Notes: a model not told the origin generated them from the letters alone. Shown: positions 18,846 to 29,820, counted from the first letter of the stretch. The stretch: 64,000 bases of DNA from Stomoxys calcitrans (GCF_963082655.1 NC_081554.1:64384602-64448601); one strand, 5' to 3'. Made by a program: numbers and translations.

Positions 18846-21800
18846 TTTGCAACCATGGCCTGTCAACAGCTGTGTGACTTTATAGTTGACAACGCTATGC
18901 TTCCTATCTCTCCACATCCGTACATGGGGTATTAGTCGTTGCGTCCACCTAGCCCGATTCTCATTCGTCCATCTCTTGTTGCCATCTCTCGACAGTCTCC
19001 TCTCGTATGACACGTATATGATCCGATTGAATCTCACTCTGTCCTCTCTGGGTGTTACACTACGTAGTGTAGAACCAGCCCCGTTCCATGGCCTGTAGGT
19101 CTAACGGAAACATTCCGGCGGGCTCCGCAACTGTCGGATAAGGTTATGTGAACCTAAGAGCCGCCGTCCTCTGTACCGAGAGCAGATATTTCGCTCGGAA
19201 TGCTGTCTGCAGCGTCTGGTCCCATATTTCAATCCCACAGAGAAAGATGCTATTGCATGTCTCCATAAAGAGTCTGCACTTGCTCGGAGGAGGCCCACAT
19301 ATTTATACTATCAGTCGGGTGAGTTGGCCCGTTATCATTATGATCGCGGCCTTTGTTGTCGCATGCCGTATTTGCTCTGCATAGGTCTGTGCTCCCTATC
19401 TCTCCACATCCGTACATCGGGTATTAGTCGTTGCGTCAAACTCGGCCGATTCTCATTCGTCCATCTCTTGTATATGATCCGATTGAATCTCACTCTGTCC
19501 TCTCTGGGTGTTACACTACGTAGTGTAGAACCAGGCTCGTTCCATGGCCTGTAGGTCTACCGGAAATATTCCCGCGGTCTCGGTAACCGTCCGGTAGAAT
19601 TATATGAACCTAAGAGCCGCCGTCCTCTGTAACGAGAGCAGATATTTCGCTCGGCATGCTGTCTGCAGTGTCTGGTCCCATATTTCACTCCCATAGAGGA
19701 AGATGCTATTGCATGTTTCCATAAAGAGTCTGCACTTGATCGAAGGAGGCCCACGTATTTATACCATCAGTCGGGTGAGTTGCCCCGTTATCATTATGCT
19801 CGCGGCCTTTGTTTTCGCATGCCGTATTTGCTCTGCATAGGTCTGTGCTCCCTATCTCTCCACATCCATACATGGGGTATTAGGCGTTGCATCAAACTCG
19901 GCCGATTCTCATTCGTCCATCTCTTGTTGCCATCTCTGGATAGTCTCCTCTCGTACGACACGTACATGATCCGATTGAATCTCACTCTGTCATCTCTGAG
20001 TGTTACACTACGCGGGGTAGAACCAGGATCGTTCCATGGCCTGTAGGTCTAACGGAAACATTCCGGCGGGCTCCGCAACTGTCCGGTAGGATTATATGAA
20101 CCTAAAAGACGCCGTCCTCTGTACCGAGAGCAGATATTTCGCTCGGCATGCTGTCAGCAGTGCCTGGCCCCACATTTCACTCCCATAGAGGAAGATGTTA
20201 TTGCATGTCTCCATAAAGAGTCTGCACTTGCTCGAAGGAGGCCCACGTATTTATACCATTAGTCGGGTGAGTTGCCCCGTTATCATTATGCTCGCGGTCT
20301 TTGTTGTCGCATGCCGTATTTGCTCTGCATAGGTCTGTGCTCCCTATCTCTGCACATCCGTACATCGGGTATTAGTCGTTGCGTCAAACTCGGCCGATTC
20401 TCATTCGTCCATCTCTTGTTGCCATCTCTGGATAGTCTCCTCTCGTACGACACATACATGATCCGATTGAATCTCACTCTGTCCTCTCTGGGTGTTACAC
20501 TATGCAGTGTAGAACCAGGCTCCGCAACAGTCCGGTAGGATTATGTGAACCTAAGAGCCGCCGTCCTCTGTACCGAGAGAAGATATTTCGCTCGGCATGC
20601 TGTCTGTAGTGTCTGGTCCCTTATTTCACTCCCATAGAGAAAGATGCTATTGCATGTCTCCATAAAGATTCTGCACTTGCTCGAAGGAGGTCCACCTATT
20701 TATGCCATGAGTCGGCTGAGTTTCACCGTTATCATTATGCTCGCGGCCTTTGTTGTCGCATGCCGTATTTGCTCTGCATGGGTCTGTGCTCCCTATCTCT
20801 TCACATCCGTGCATCGGGTATTAGTCATTGCGTCAAACTCGGCCGATTTTCATTCGTCCATCTCTTGTTGCCATCTCTGGATAGTCTCCTCTCGTACGAC
20901 ACGTTAATGATCCGATTGAATCTCACTCTGTCCTCTTTGGGTGTTACACTACATAGTGTAGAACCAAGCTCGTTCCATGGCCTGTAGGTCTACCGGAAAT
21001 ATTCCGGCGGTCTCCGCAACCGTCCGGTAGGATTATATGAACCTAAGAGCCGCCGTACTCTGTACCGAGAGCATATATTTCTCCGGCATGCTGTCTGCAG
21101 TGTCTGGTCCCATATTTCACTCCCACAGAGAAAGATGCTATTGCATGTCTCCATAAAGAGTCTGTACTTGCTCGAAGGAGGCCAACGTATTTATGCCATC
21201 AGTCGGCTGAGTTGTCCCGTTATCATTATGCTCGCGGCCTTTGTTGTCGCATGCCGTATTTGCTCTGCATAGGTCTGTGCTCCCTATCTCTCCACATTCG
21301 TACATCGGGTATTAGTCGTTGCGTCAAACTCGGCCGATTCTCATTCGTCCATCTCTTGTTGCCATCTCTGGATAGTCTCCTCTCGTATGACACGTATATA
21401 ATCCGTTTGAATCTCACTCTGTCCTCTCTGGGTGTTACACTACGCGTTGTAGAACCAGACTCGCTCCATGGCCTGTAGGTCTACCGGAAACATTCCGGCG
21501 GACTCCGCAATTGTCCGGTAGGATTATATGAACCTAAGAGCCGCCGTTCTCTGTTCCGAGAGCAGATATTTCGCTCGGCATGCTGTCTGCAGTGTCTGGT
21601 CCCATATTTCACTCCCACAGAGAAAGATGCTATTGCATGTCTCCAGAAAGAGTCTGCACTTGCTCGAAGGAGGCCCACGTATTTATGCCATCAGTCGGCT
21701 GAGTTGCCCCGTTATCATTATGCTCGCGGCCTTTGTTATCGCATGCCGTATTTGCTCTGCATAGGTCTGTGCTCCCTATCTCTCCACATCCGTACATCGG

Positions 21801-22125
21801 GTATTAGTCGTTGCGTCAAACTCGGCCGATTCTATTTCGTCCATCTCTTGTTGCCATCTCTGGATAGTCTCCTCTCGTACGACACGTACATGATCCGATT
21901 GGATCTCACTCTGTCCTCGCTGTGTGTTACACTACGCGGTGTAGAACCAGGCTCGCTCAATGGCCTGTAGGTCTACCGGAACCATTCCGCCTATTACGGG
22001 CTTCGCAACTGTGCTGTAGAATGATATGACCCTAAGAGCCGCCGTCCGCTGTACCTAGAGCAGGGATTTTTTCGGCATGCTGTCTCTGCAGTGTCTGGTC
22101 CCATATTTCACTCCTATAGAGAAAA
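18846..22125 (-). repeat. Seven-copy 492-bp tandem array derived from a LINE
   Basis: The marker C(T/T)CCCTATCTCTCCACATC recurs at 18,900, 19,392, 19,848, 20,340, 20,789, 21,280 and 21,772. The spacings are 492, 456, 492, 449, 491 and 492 bp. The short intervals are explained by a deletion of about 36 bp near 19,470 and one of about 43 bp near 20,520. On the minus strand each unit encodes the stretch downstream of the reverse-transcriptase core (SSKCRLFMETCNSIFLYGSE, then LSRDGNKRWTNENR). All copies inspected share a one-base disruption before KRWTNENR, so decay preceded amplification. The leftmost copy continues into SVVNYKVTQLLTGHG and the rightmost into the reverse transcriptase, so the array sits inside one LINE. 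Confidence 0.9.
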
Positions 22126-23330
22126 ATGCTATTGCATGTCTCCATAAAGAGTCTGCACTTGCTTGAAGGAGGCCCACCTATTTTTGCTATCAGTCGGATG
22201 AGTTGCCCCGTTATCCTCGCGGCCATTGTTGTCGCATGCCGGATTTACTCTGCATAGGTCAACTTTGTATCTAGTCGTATCCCTAGATATTTGACCAATC
22301 TCTTGGTCTCCGCCAGTATGTCGTCTATGCGCATATCCACTTCCACAGGGATATTTTTTCTCGTTAGGAGTAGCTACTCCGTCTTTGCATGGCAAGCTGC
22401 AAGCCGTGGGAGCCCAGCCAATCTTTTGCCCTTAGCATGACCTGTCTTAGTTTGCGCTCTGTACCTGCCGTATCTCTTGCCTTGATAACTGCAGCGATGG
22501 TGTCTGCATACCCTACAAGAAATGTTCGGTAAGGCATTTCTGTTCGAAGTGTTCCATCATAACTGGTATTCCAATGATCCGGTCCAAGTATGGTTTCTAC
22601 CGTCGCTCCTGATGTGACCTCATATTCACCCATTTCATCCTGAGTGTTATAGATAAGTACCCTGTCACGCAAGCAACTTCTTAGATACGCCGGGATATTA
22701 AAATCCTCTCCGAGCGCTTGGAGGACGTCAGACCATCTGCGGCCATTGAATGCTTTCTTCACATCCAGTGTGGCCAAGAGGAAAATCGGTCTGGTGTAGT
22801 GGTTTCTTTGCCTAGCCGCCTCTACTCTCTCCACCACATCTCTGAGAGCTCCGATCGTGGACATTCCTGCCCGGAAGTCATGTTGTCTCATTGAGAGTCC
22901 ACCTCCCTCAATGATGGCATCCTGGAGCCGTGGCCTTATAAGTCGCTTCAAAAGCTTTCCGGCCGTATAGTGGTCTGTATGAGGCTGGGGATGTTGAATC
23001 ACCTTTGCCCATGCCTTTGAGCACCATCATTTGAGCACCAGGCACCATCCTGTGAGCACCAACCTTTGAGCATCATCATTTGTTCACACCTTCGGGAAAA
23101 CACCTTCCAATAGACATCGATTCTCCAGAAAAAATTCCGGTCAGTTTTGAGCAATCTGCCTGATGACCTCGGCCGGTATTCCATCAGTACCAGGGGCTTT
23201 TCTGCTCTGAAGACTGCGGGCTGCATTCCTTAGCCTCTCTTTCATAAACGGGTTTATGTTGTTAGTATGCTCTTCATAGAGTGTGTGAACTATAATATTC
23301 ATTGTTCTCCCGTCCATCACCATCACAATT
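22126..23330 (-). pseudogene. Decayed LINE reverse transcriptase
   Basis: Read from 23,330 down. RLRNAARSLQSRKAPGTDGI marks the reverse-transcriptase start. After a disrupted stretch with a small minisatellite (23,010-23,095) the 212-codon frame 23,002-22,364 carries GKLLKRLIRPRLQDAI, then FLLATLDVKKAFNGRRW (catalytic aspartate block) and RTFLVGYADTIAAVI. The invariant YADD is YADT, which removes a catalytic aspartate. A stop lies in TYAE-stop-IRHATT near 22,250, and the protein then enters the 492-bp array. The enzyme would copy element RNA at a nicked target; this one cannot. It is R1/LOA-like by motif style. Confidence 0.88.
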
Positions 23331-23454
23331 CTGTATCCGAGGCCCCAAGGGTTTCGATTTATATCCAGTCTTAAGTCCTCCCACTTTTCTTTCTTGCTCC
23401 TTGCTATAACTCTCGTATATATACCTCTTAGTTAAATGCAGTTGATTCGTTGCT

Positions 23455-24330
23455 CTTCTATAGGATCCTCCACCTGTGCACTGCGGTTCTATTTCCTCTC
23501 GGCCTATTGTGTCGTGGCAGGGATTTTTTGCATCTGTTGTCTATGATTCCTATCACTCGTCCCACTGTCGACGGAAGGTCTAGTTCAATATGCTCTGACC
23601 ACTGGACTTGCCGGTCAATTTCCACTAGGAGTTTCGAGGTGTCGAACTTCTTTACGTTACACTTTCGTGTTCTTGTACTCATTCCCTCATTAGCTTTGTC
23701 GCTTCCAGTATTAAATGAGAACATAATATACTGGTGATCGTTTGCTGTGCAAGTTTCTAGTACACTCCACTCCGTTATCTTCCCTATGATTTCCTCCGAT
23801 GCAGGGTGATTTCCAATATAGTGCCATGGCACCCAGGTCGCCTAAAGGTTGGCACATTCCAATCTAGAACTCGTCTTCATTTTGAGTTGGTCATTGGCAT
23901 GCCCCATTGTACTGCTCAAGAGATGAAAACGCCAGCTACTATACGATGCCCGTTTAATCTTCGCATTGTGCCTTCGATCTCATCAAGTTTTGCCTCGAAG
24001 GTTTCGATATTGTAACTAGGGGTGAGATAGCAGCTAAACAGCGTGAAGTGATTTAGCTGCACCCAGGTGTATCCATTTCCATTTCAGCAGTTTATTAGTG
24101 AGATATCATTGCGGTATGGAATCCAGATAGCAGCTGATTTGTGGGATCCTCAAGCCAGGACCCTTCATCTGTCCTTTCATATTGCTGGCTTATTACCACG
24201 ATGTCAGCAAATTGTTCTGCGACTTTTTGCGATAAGAGATCATGTGCGACTTTACTCTTGCACATGTTAGCTTGCGGTATTCTTAGCATGCCTGCTGTGT
24301 GCCTCCTTTGCATCTTCCTGAGCCAGGGAG
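23455..24330 (-). pseudogene. Decayed LINE endonuclease
   Basis: From 24,330 down the minus strand reads LRIPQANMCKSKVAHDLLSQ, the N-terminal QAN block of an apurinic-like endonuclease. FEAKLDEIEGTMRRLNG follows, then AGVFIS-stop-AVQWGMP where AGDFNxxxxEWG is expected. Further on lie FRRPGCHGT and, at 23,832-23,458, SVLETCTANDHQYIMF, where SDH is usual. The GDF aspartate is lost and a stop interrupts, so it is inactive. It lies directly upstream of the reverse transcriptase on the same strand, as in an intact ORF2. Confidence 0.85.
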
Positions 24331-24399
24331 GTGATCCGAAGAGCCTTTTCCACTGTGCGAGCATATTAAGCATTTCACAGGGTTAGTGCACTCCTTCAT

Positions 24400-24810
24400 C
24401 TAGTGTCCACTCTTGCCACCCTTAATGCACAGTCCGTTTGCTTTTCTATCGGGTCCCTTGCATTCCCACTGCCCTTCTCCAAAACACCTGAAGCGGCGTT
24501 TTCTCTCTTCCCGGTATGTCTGCCGACATCTTGTCATTCCAATCAAGAGCCTGCTGGTCTTCAGCAACTCGTTAGCGCAGCTAGCTGATATGAAGACGAA
24601 GGCCATGCTATGCTCTCTGAAATGAAGTGCAGTTAGCTGCACAGTCACATCCTCAGCTGTTGTTCCCGTTGCCTTGATCATGCATGAGTGATCTCTTCGG
24701 CGGTAGAGAGAGATAGAGCCCAGGTCGCGGATATCTTGGGTCTTGCGCGACTGCAGCCTCCTTAAGGGTACCCTTGAGGGACTAGCAGACCACCTTCTTA
24801 TTTCCATTCC
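24400..24810 (-). pseudogene. LINE ORF1 C-terminus with degraded zinc knuckles
   Basis: The 135-codon minus frame ends with RFRCFGEGQWECKGPDRKAN and then GLCIKGGKSGH, the CCHC zinc-knuckle region of ORF1. The first knuckle has Q in place of the histidine and the second has G in place of a cysteine. Upstream MIKATGTTAEDVTVQLTALH resembles the ORF1 region before the knuckles. The downstream neighbour on the same strand is the endonuclease, giving the order ORF1, endonuclease, reverse transcriptase. The protein would coat the RNA in an active element. Confidence 0.82.
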
Positions 24811-24814
24811 TGCC

Positions 24815-25640
24815 CATTATGAGGAGAGTCAAACCATTTTTTGATTTCTTTCAGCGGGCAACCCGTCGGCTCCTGCTGCCTTGTTGTTCTTTAGTCGGCT
24901 AACAGCTACTTGGACCTCATTCTTATTATTCTATACCATCATCAGGAATTGGTTGCGCGGTAACATCTTCGCCGCCATCGTCAGACAATAAAAATCGGGT
25001 AAATTTTTCTTTCTATATCTTCAGCACACTATCTGTATCAGTTTGATGTTTGATTCTTTGGTAGAATTTCCGGACTCCATTCTGACTCCTGTACTTCTCA
25101 AATTGCTCATAATCTTTTTTCTGTGGAATATGCGTTTCTCCTCTCTCCTTTGCGTTGCTACTGATAGCAGGGTTGCTCTGTATGTCGCATTTTTGGCTTC
25201 AGAAGCATCTTGACACACCTGATCGTATCATGGGTTTCTTGGGGAAGCTTCCGGTACACAAGAACGGATTTCGGGACATTTTCCGTGTTGGGTCAGCCGA
25301 GTGGAATATGCCGTTGCCATCTGTTGTGTTGACAGCTTTTCAATGTCTCTCTAGGCGCTCGTAGAAAACATCCTTATTCTGCTCGTTCTTGTCTTCCTTC
25401 AGGATATGGGCACAAATAAGTCTGATGGTGAAGGTGGGTAGCCTCTCATCCACCGGAGTAAAGCTGGAGACAAGGAGATATCGTATAGTTCGTCACCCTC
25501 GCCATTTCCGGTCCATCGCACTTCCTTTAAGGCGGTAATATCTGCCTTGTACTTCTCCAATACATCTGCCAATGCGTATACTGCACCTTCTCCATAAAGA
25601 GTCCGGATATTCCAGGTGCACATACGCAACTCATGGTACT
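24815..25640 (-). pseudogene. Second LINE remnant, RTE-like endonuclease and RT start
   Basis: The minus frame at 25,629 opens with MRMCTWNIRTLYGEGAVYAL and DITALKEVRWTGNGEG, the N-terminal endonuclease block (TWN...E.RW) of a CR1/RTE-like non-LTR element. Only about 75 residues remain before KDVFYERLERH near 25,370. The GDFN and SDH parts are missing. A linker with KERREEKRIFHRKK-like sequence (25,218-25,021) follows, then VAVSRLKNNKAAGADGLPAE (24,905-24,840), the reverse-transcriptase start. The element is internally deleted and truncated, and abuts the first LINE's ORF1. A fragment of a similar endonuclease lies at 29,343. Confidence 0.75.
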
Positions 25641-25789
25641 TTTTTCATTTGCGTGGGTCGTCAACATTAGGGGAGTCGGTTCCTACTCCTCTTTTTTTCT
25701 CAAAGTAATTCTCATAAATTTCCGAGGTCGGGTTACTGGCCCAGCTCTCCAACCGCATGGGTTTTTTGGGATCAGGAAGGAGAAATAGG

Positions 25790-26985
25790 CTTTATAACTT
25801 GTTGATTTCGGAAGGGGGCGGACCCTCCCCCTTTACCCCAAAAACACCACCCGAAATCAAAAGTGGACCGATCGGGACAATATGGGTATGAAATGAAAGG
25901 CATTGGAAAAAAGAATACGAATATGGTATTAAAATTTGGGTATAAGTACCCATCGGGCCGCCCCAAACCATAAAATCCTCCCAAACAGACATATTGGCCG
26001 TTCATGTCAATATGGGCCTCAAATGAAAGGTAATCGGGAGTAGATTACCAATCTGGCATACAAAATCAGATAGAAGTATAGGAGGTCACCCTTCCCCCCA
26101 AAAACGCATTAAATGGCCATATAACCCATCATGACTATATGGGACTCGGTTTTATTGTTTGTTCCGTAGAATCAAAAACGGATGAACTGATTTTCTTAAA
26201 ATTTTCACAGATTGTGTAAATTTGTCTGGAAGGAAACAAAGGGGGCGATCCCTCCCCCTTACCCAAACAACGCCAACTAAAACCAAATGTGGACCGATAG
26301 GCACAATATGGGTATCAAATGAAAGGTACTGGAGACTAGAAAATTAATATCGTATTAAAATTTGGGTCCAAGTACCCAGCGGGCCTCCCCAACCCAAAAA
26401 CTATTCTAAACAGATGTATTCCACGTTCATGTCAATATGGGTCTGAAATGACAGTAGATTGCAAATATGGCATAAAAAATTAGGTCCAAGTAATGCGAGA
26501 TCGCCCCAACCCCAAGCAAAGTCCCTGAGGTCCATCCCACCCTCAAACAGAATTTATTTACTGATCATGCCATTATGGGGCTCATATAAAATGTAGAGTA
26601 CGAAGCATATATTTACATTAAGGGCCAAATGTCTCTCGATAATATACGATTCAAAAGAAAGGTATTTGGGAGTGGAGTAAAAATTACCCAGGAATCGAGA
26701 ATGCTTTTCGATAAAAGTTTAAACTCATTGATAAGGAACTTTTTTTTATAGCCGAGTCCGAATGGCATGCCGCAGTGGGACATCTCTTTGGAGAGAATTT
26801 TTTACATGACCATGAATGGCAAATGTCGCCAGCTTTAAACTTTGTCCGATGGATTTGAACGCAGGCTCAGCGTTATAGGCGGACATTGACGAAAGTGGCC
26901 CAAACCCAAAAAGATATTAGAGAGTTAAAGAAGGCGCAGTGGAGCGGGCCCGGTTCGGCTAGTTATACATATATGTAGTGTATGG
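25790..26985 (-). repeat. Family 2 dispersed repeat, internally duplicated, with nested SINE
   Basis: The right end near 26,930-26,985 has AAAGAAGGCGCAGTGGAGCG and GGCTAGTTATA, the family 2 end. The opposite end, TTGTTTGTTCCGTAGAATC with AAAAACGGATGAACTGA, occurs internally at about 26,155. Sequence to its left (25,795-26,140) is an extra block sharing CCCTCCCCCTT, GACCGAT and ATATGGGTAT(C/G)AAATGAAAG with 26,230-26,540 at an offset of 426 bp. A SINE lies at 26,695-26,890. The open frames at 25,772-26,005 are translations of the block. Confidence 0.78.
26695..26890 (-). mobile_element. Degraded tRNA-derived SINE
   Basis: On the minus strand the head near 26,890 has TCCGCCTATAACGCTGAGCC and GCGTTCAAATCC (B-box-like). 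The body has GCCGACATTTGCC-like sequence, CCGCGGCATGCCATTCGGAC-like sequence and AGTTTAAACTTTTATCG. Both ends are truncated and the A box is gone. It lies inside family 2. Confidence 0.7.
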
Positions 26986-27535
26986 GTTATTCGACCAACA
27001 TTTCGAGGGGTTCCTTGGTATAAAATGGGTTTAAATAAAATCTTTCCATAAAACATTTCTTAAAATATGACGATTTTTTATTGAGTCGATTTATAATCAG
27101 GACATTTCAGTTAAGACTAGCCACATGTATTTTCCTACAAATCGTGGTACTACTGTTCACACACACACACACAAATCGATGTTCAATATCTCAACTTGGT
27201 GATGTTTATCCGTAACAACATAAACAGAAAGCAGCATCAAAGGTAGATAGCATCCAAAGTTTGCTGAAATAACAGAGACTTTATTGTCTAGCTGTTGTTT
27301 TTTTTTGTCTTTTTGTGTTGTTTGAAGTAAAGTAAAAGATATTGCGTACCTCAAGGCACCCTCAAGGATTTATACAAACGCACAATCAAACAAATAGGCC
27401 GACATATATGTATGTTGCCATATACAAATCAATTGCTTTAATACAATATTTGTGTCAAAAAGTGCACGTGTGAGTATGAGAAAAAAGGAAAACTCAAGAG
27501 AAAATATATTTTTCACAAACATCTAAATACTGTGG
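26986..27535. other. No gene recognised, AC run
   Basis: Unassigned AT-rich sequence with an AC microsatellite at about 27,157-27,173. A 65-codon minus frame (27,157-27,354) reads from it and has no domain. Nothing else was recognised. Confidence 0.45.
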
Positions 27536-27612
27536 TTAGGTTAGGTTTTAGTGGCAGTTCACAATGAGATTCCATGGAAGTATTTCGTTTAATTTGATAC
27601 CACAAAAATGAG
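27536..27612 (-). pseudogene. LINE 3' UTR stub with TTAGG-like end
   Basis: GGTTAGGTTAGGTTTTAGTG and GCAGTTCACAATGAG, followed by ATTTGATACCACAAAAATGAG, align with the LINE terminus at 10,748-10,850 in the same orientation. Only the last 75 bp of the element are present. It marks another insertion or a tail left by deletion. Confidence 0.6.
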
Positions 27613-27804
27613 AAAAGCAAGCAAACTGTCTAATTCTCGGCGATGAACAACACGACACATGGTCTGTGCAGTAGATTGCATATTGGCCATTGGTGTATTT
27701 TGCCTATTGAGAAGGAAAATAAGAAAACTGGATGCAGTTCTGAAGTACCCACGATTATAAGAATCAAAATATTTGATTATGGGTCCACTGGCATTTCAAC
27801 AAGA
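27613..27804. other. No feature recognised
   Basis: Short unassigned stretch between the LINE stub and a family 1 fragment. The 72-codon frame at 27,643-27,861 spans it and ends in family 1 sequence, so it is not a gene. Confidence 0.4.
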
Positions 27805-28035
27805 CATAGATATCAGGTAAGAAAAGAGCCCGGTAGGCGCTCAAGAAGTCAAATCGGATAATCGGCTCTGTTCCACAATCTAAGATAAGCCCTCAAAAAG
27901 TTATCAGGTAGTGAATCATACTTGACATCACTATCAGATAAAATATCCTCCATCCATGATCCCAAGAAGTCAATCACCAAAATCGGTTTATATGCCAGCT
28001 ATATATAAATATAAACCAAAATGGGGCAATTATAA
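27805..28035 (+). repeat. Family 1 fragment
   Basis: GCTCAAGAAGTCAAATCGG at about 27,838, a second AAGAAGTCAA at about 27,964, and ATCGGTTTATATGCCAGC with AAACCAAAATGGGGCAATTA are diverged family 1 units and part of the pre-tail region. Head and tail are both missing. Confidence 0.65.
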
Positions 28036-28054
28036 TCCCAAACAACTTACACTT

Positions 28055-28475
28055 ACATCAGATGGACCATGAAAAAGAAAACCCTGACAATTTTGGTCAA
28101 GGGCGTATTGACACTGAATCCTTCACTAATGTTTCGAATTGTATGAGCTAGTATCGGGAATGGGTGACTTGGTGGTGTTGGAAACCAAGCAACGGTTGCG
28201 ATTGGTTTTACGAAGAAGAAGAATAAAAACGGATCTTCCTGTGTTGACGACCCCCGCAAACGTTTTAAGGACCATGATTTGCGTGTCCATCGTTATCACG
28301 TGAAGCTTAGCTGAAAGATACCGGGTGCGTCTACAGGGGGGCGAATCTTGGAACGAACGGCTTGCGACAACGAGGGATACATGTGCGATTCTACAAAACC
28401 CATGCGGCGATTGGACCAGTAACCCGCGCCCCGAAAAACTGTAAGAACCATTATGAGAAACAAAGGAATAGTAAC
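28055..28475. other. Unrecognised moderately GC-rich segment
   Basis: This stretch is less AT-rich than its neighbours and matches none of the window's repeat families. Minus-strand frames at 28,053-28,259 and 28,296-28,574 are open; one reads MVLTVFRGAGYWSNRRMGFV and PSLSQAVRSKIRPPVDAPGI. I recognise no domain. It could be a fragment of a host gene, an unknown transposon or chance. Confidence 0.35.
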
Positions 28476-29338
28476 AAGTAAAAGCGTGCTAAGTTCGACC
28501 GGGCCGAATCTTATATACCCTCCACCATGGATGGCATTTGTCGAGTTCTTTTCCCGGCATCTCTTCTTAGGCAAAAAAGGATATAAGAAATGATTTGCTC
28601 TGCTATTAGAGCGATATCAAGATATGGTCCGGTGTAAAATGTCAGCCAATTCGAATAAGAATTGCGCCCTTTGGGGGCTCAAGAAGTAAAATAGAGAGGT
28701 CGATTTATATGGGAGCTGTATCGGGCTATAGACCGATTCAGACCATAATAAACACGTTTGTTGATGGTCATGAGAGGATCCGTCGTACAAAATTTCAGGC
28801 AAGTCGGATAATAATTGCGACCTCTAGAGGCTCAAGAAGTCAAGATCCCAGATCGGTTTATATGGCAGCTATATCAGGTTATGAACCGATTTGAACATTA
28901 TTTGACACAATTGTTGAAAGTAAGAATAAAATACGTCATGCAAAATTTCAGCCAAATCGGATAAGAATTGCGCCCTCTAGAAGCTCAAGAAGTCAAGTCC
29001 CCAGATCTGTTTATATGACAGCTATATCAGGTTATTAACCGATTTGAACCATACTTATCACAGTTGTTGGGTATCATAACAAAATACTTCCTGCCAAAAT
29101 TCATTCAAATCGGATAAGAATTGCGCACTCTAGAGGCTCAAGAAGTCAAGACCCAAGATCGGTTAATATGGCAGCTATATCAAGTTATGAAACGATTTGA
29201 ACCATACCTGGCACAATTGCTGGATATCATAACAAAAGAAGTCGTGCAAAATTTCATTCCAATCGGATAAAAATTGCGCACTCTAGAGGCTCAAGAAGTC
29301 AAGGCTCAAGATCGGTTTATATGGCAGCTATATTAGCC
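28476..29338 (+). repeat. Family 1 dispersed repeat, tail-truncated
   Basis: The head is AAGTAAAAGCGTGCTAAG with a one-base variant of the palindrome (TTCGACCGGGCCGAA) and TATATACCCTCCACCATGG. Tandem units of about 152 bp follow to 29,338, with GATCGGTTTATATGGCAGC-like landmarks. It ends abruptly at CAGCTATATTAG, where a fragment of LINE endonuclease begins. The distal tail and inverted end are missing. The frame 28,709-28,894 is a unit translation. Confidence 0.87.
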
Positions 29339-29342
29339 TCCA

Positions 29343-29402
29343 CGAGATGACGTCCGATAATGGGTTGAGACTAATAGATTTCGTCGAGGCAAAAAACATG
29401 GT
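29343..29402 (+). pseudogene. Small fragment of RTE-like LINE endonuclease
   Basis: The plus frame reads EMTSDNGLRLIDFVEAKNMV. The block SDNGLRLIDFAxxxNMV follows the GDFN motif in CR1/RTE-like endonucleases. At 20 codons it is too short for domain calls, but the string is distinctive. It is of the same LINE type as the remnant at 24,815-25,640, in the opposite orientation. Confidence 0.6.
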
Positions 29403-29407
29403 AGATA

Positions 29408-29820
29408 GGTTAGGCTAGGTTGAAAAGATGGTGCAGATATTAATTTGCCCCATGCCACTATGGACATAGACCTAAGCCAGTAATCGGAAATCGATGTTAC
29501 TTACAAAATTCTTAATTGTTTTCCATGTCACGTCCCTAAGTTGGTTCATGTCTGATATAGTGTCCCCACCTAAGTGCCGGTATCTGTTAGAAAAAAACAT
29601 TGATATTAAGAAGCTACAAAGTAATGATAAAATCTCCTCTTGTGGTGTTTCTGTAATCAAAATCTTAAGAATCGATCCCTCTGCTAGCGATGCATTGATA
29701 ATCCTGACCTTGTTGATAGGTGCCTTAAAAACGCAAATATGCTGTCTTACTGGGGAACGATACTGCATCATTCGACCTTTTTCATTATCTGTCGATTCCG
29801 ATTACGGTGCCGCTGTCTGA
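29408..29820 (-). pseudogene. LINE 3' end copy (99-codon C-terminal frame)
   Basis: The minus frame 29,771-29,472 is open for 99 codons and ends RYRHLGGDTISDMNQLRDVT, then WKTIKNFVSNIDF. This is the C-terminal tail of an RNase-H-type LINE (LGG...L..V.WK....FV...). The 3' UTR includes CACTATGGACATAG (plus strand) and reaches a TTAGG-like run (TAGGTTAGGCTAGG) at 29,408. The element at 29,823-32,130 ends with the same UTR, so two copies lie head to tail. The plus frame 29,494-29,820 is a shadow. Confidence 0.72.

Noticed and set aside
19780..20538. Repeated 88-codon plus-strand genes in the 492-bp array
   Set aside because: They are antisense to LINE-derived coding sequence and recur only because the unit is tandemly repeated.
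29494..29820. 108-codon plus-strand gene
   Set aside because: It is the shadow of the LINE C-terminal frame on the minus strand (GGDTISDMNQLRDVTWK).
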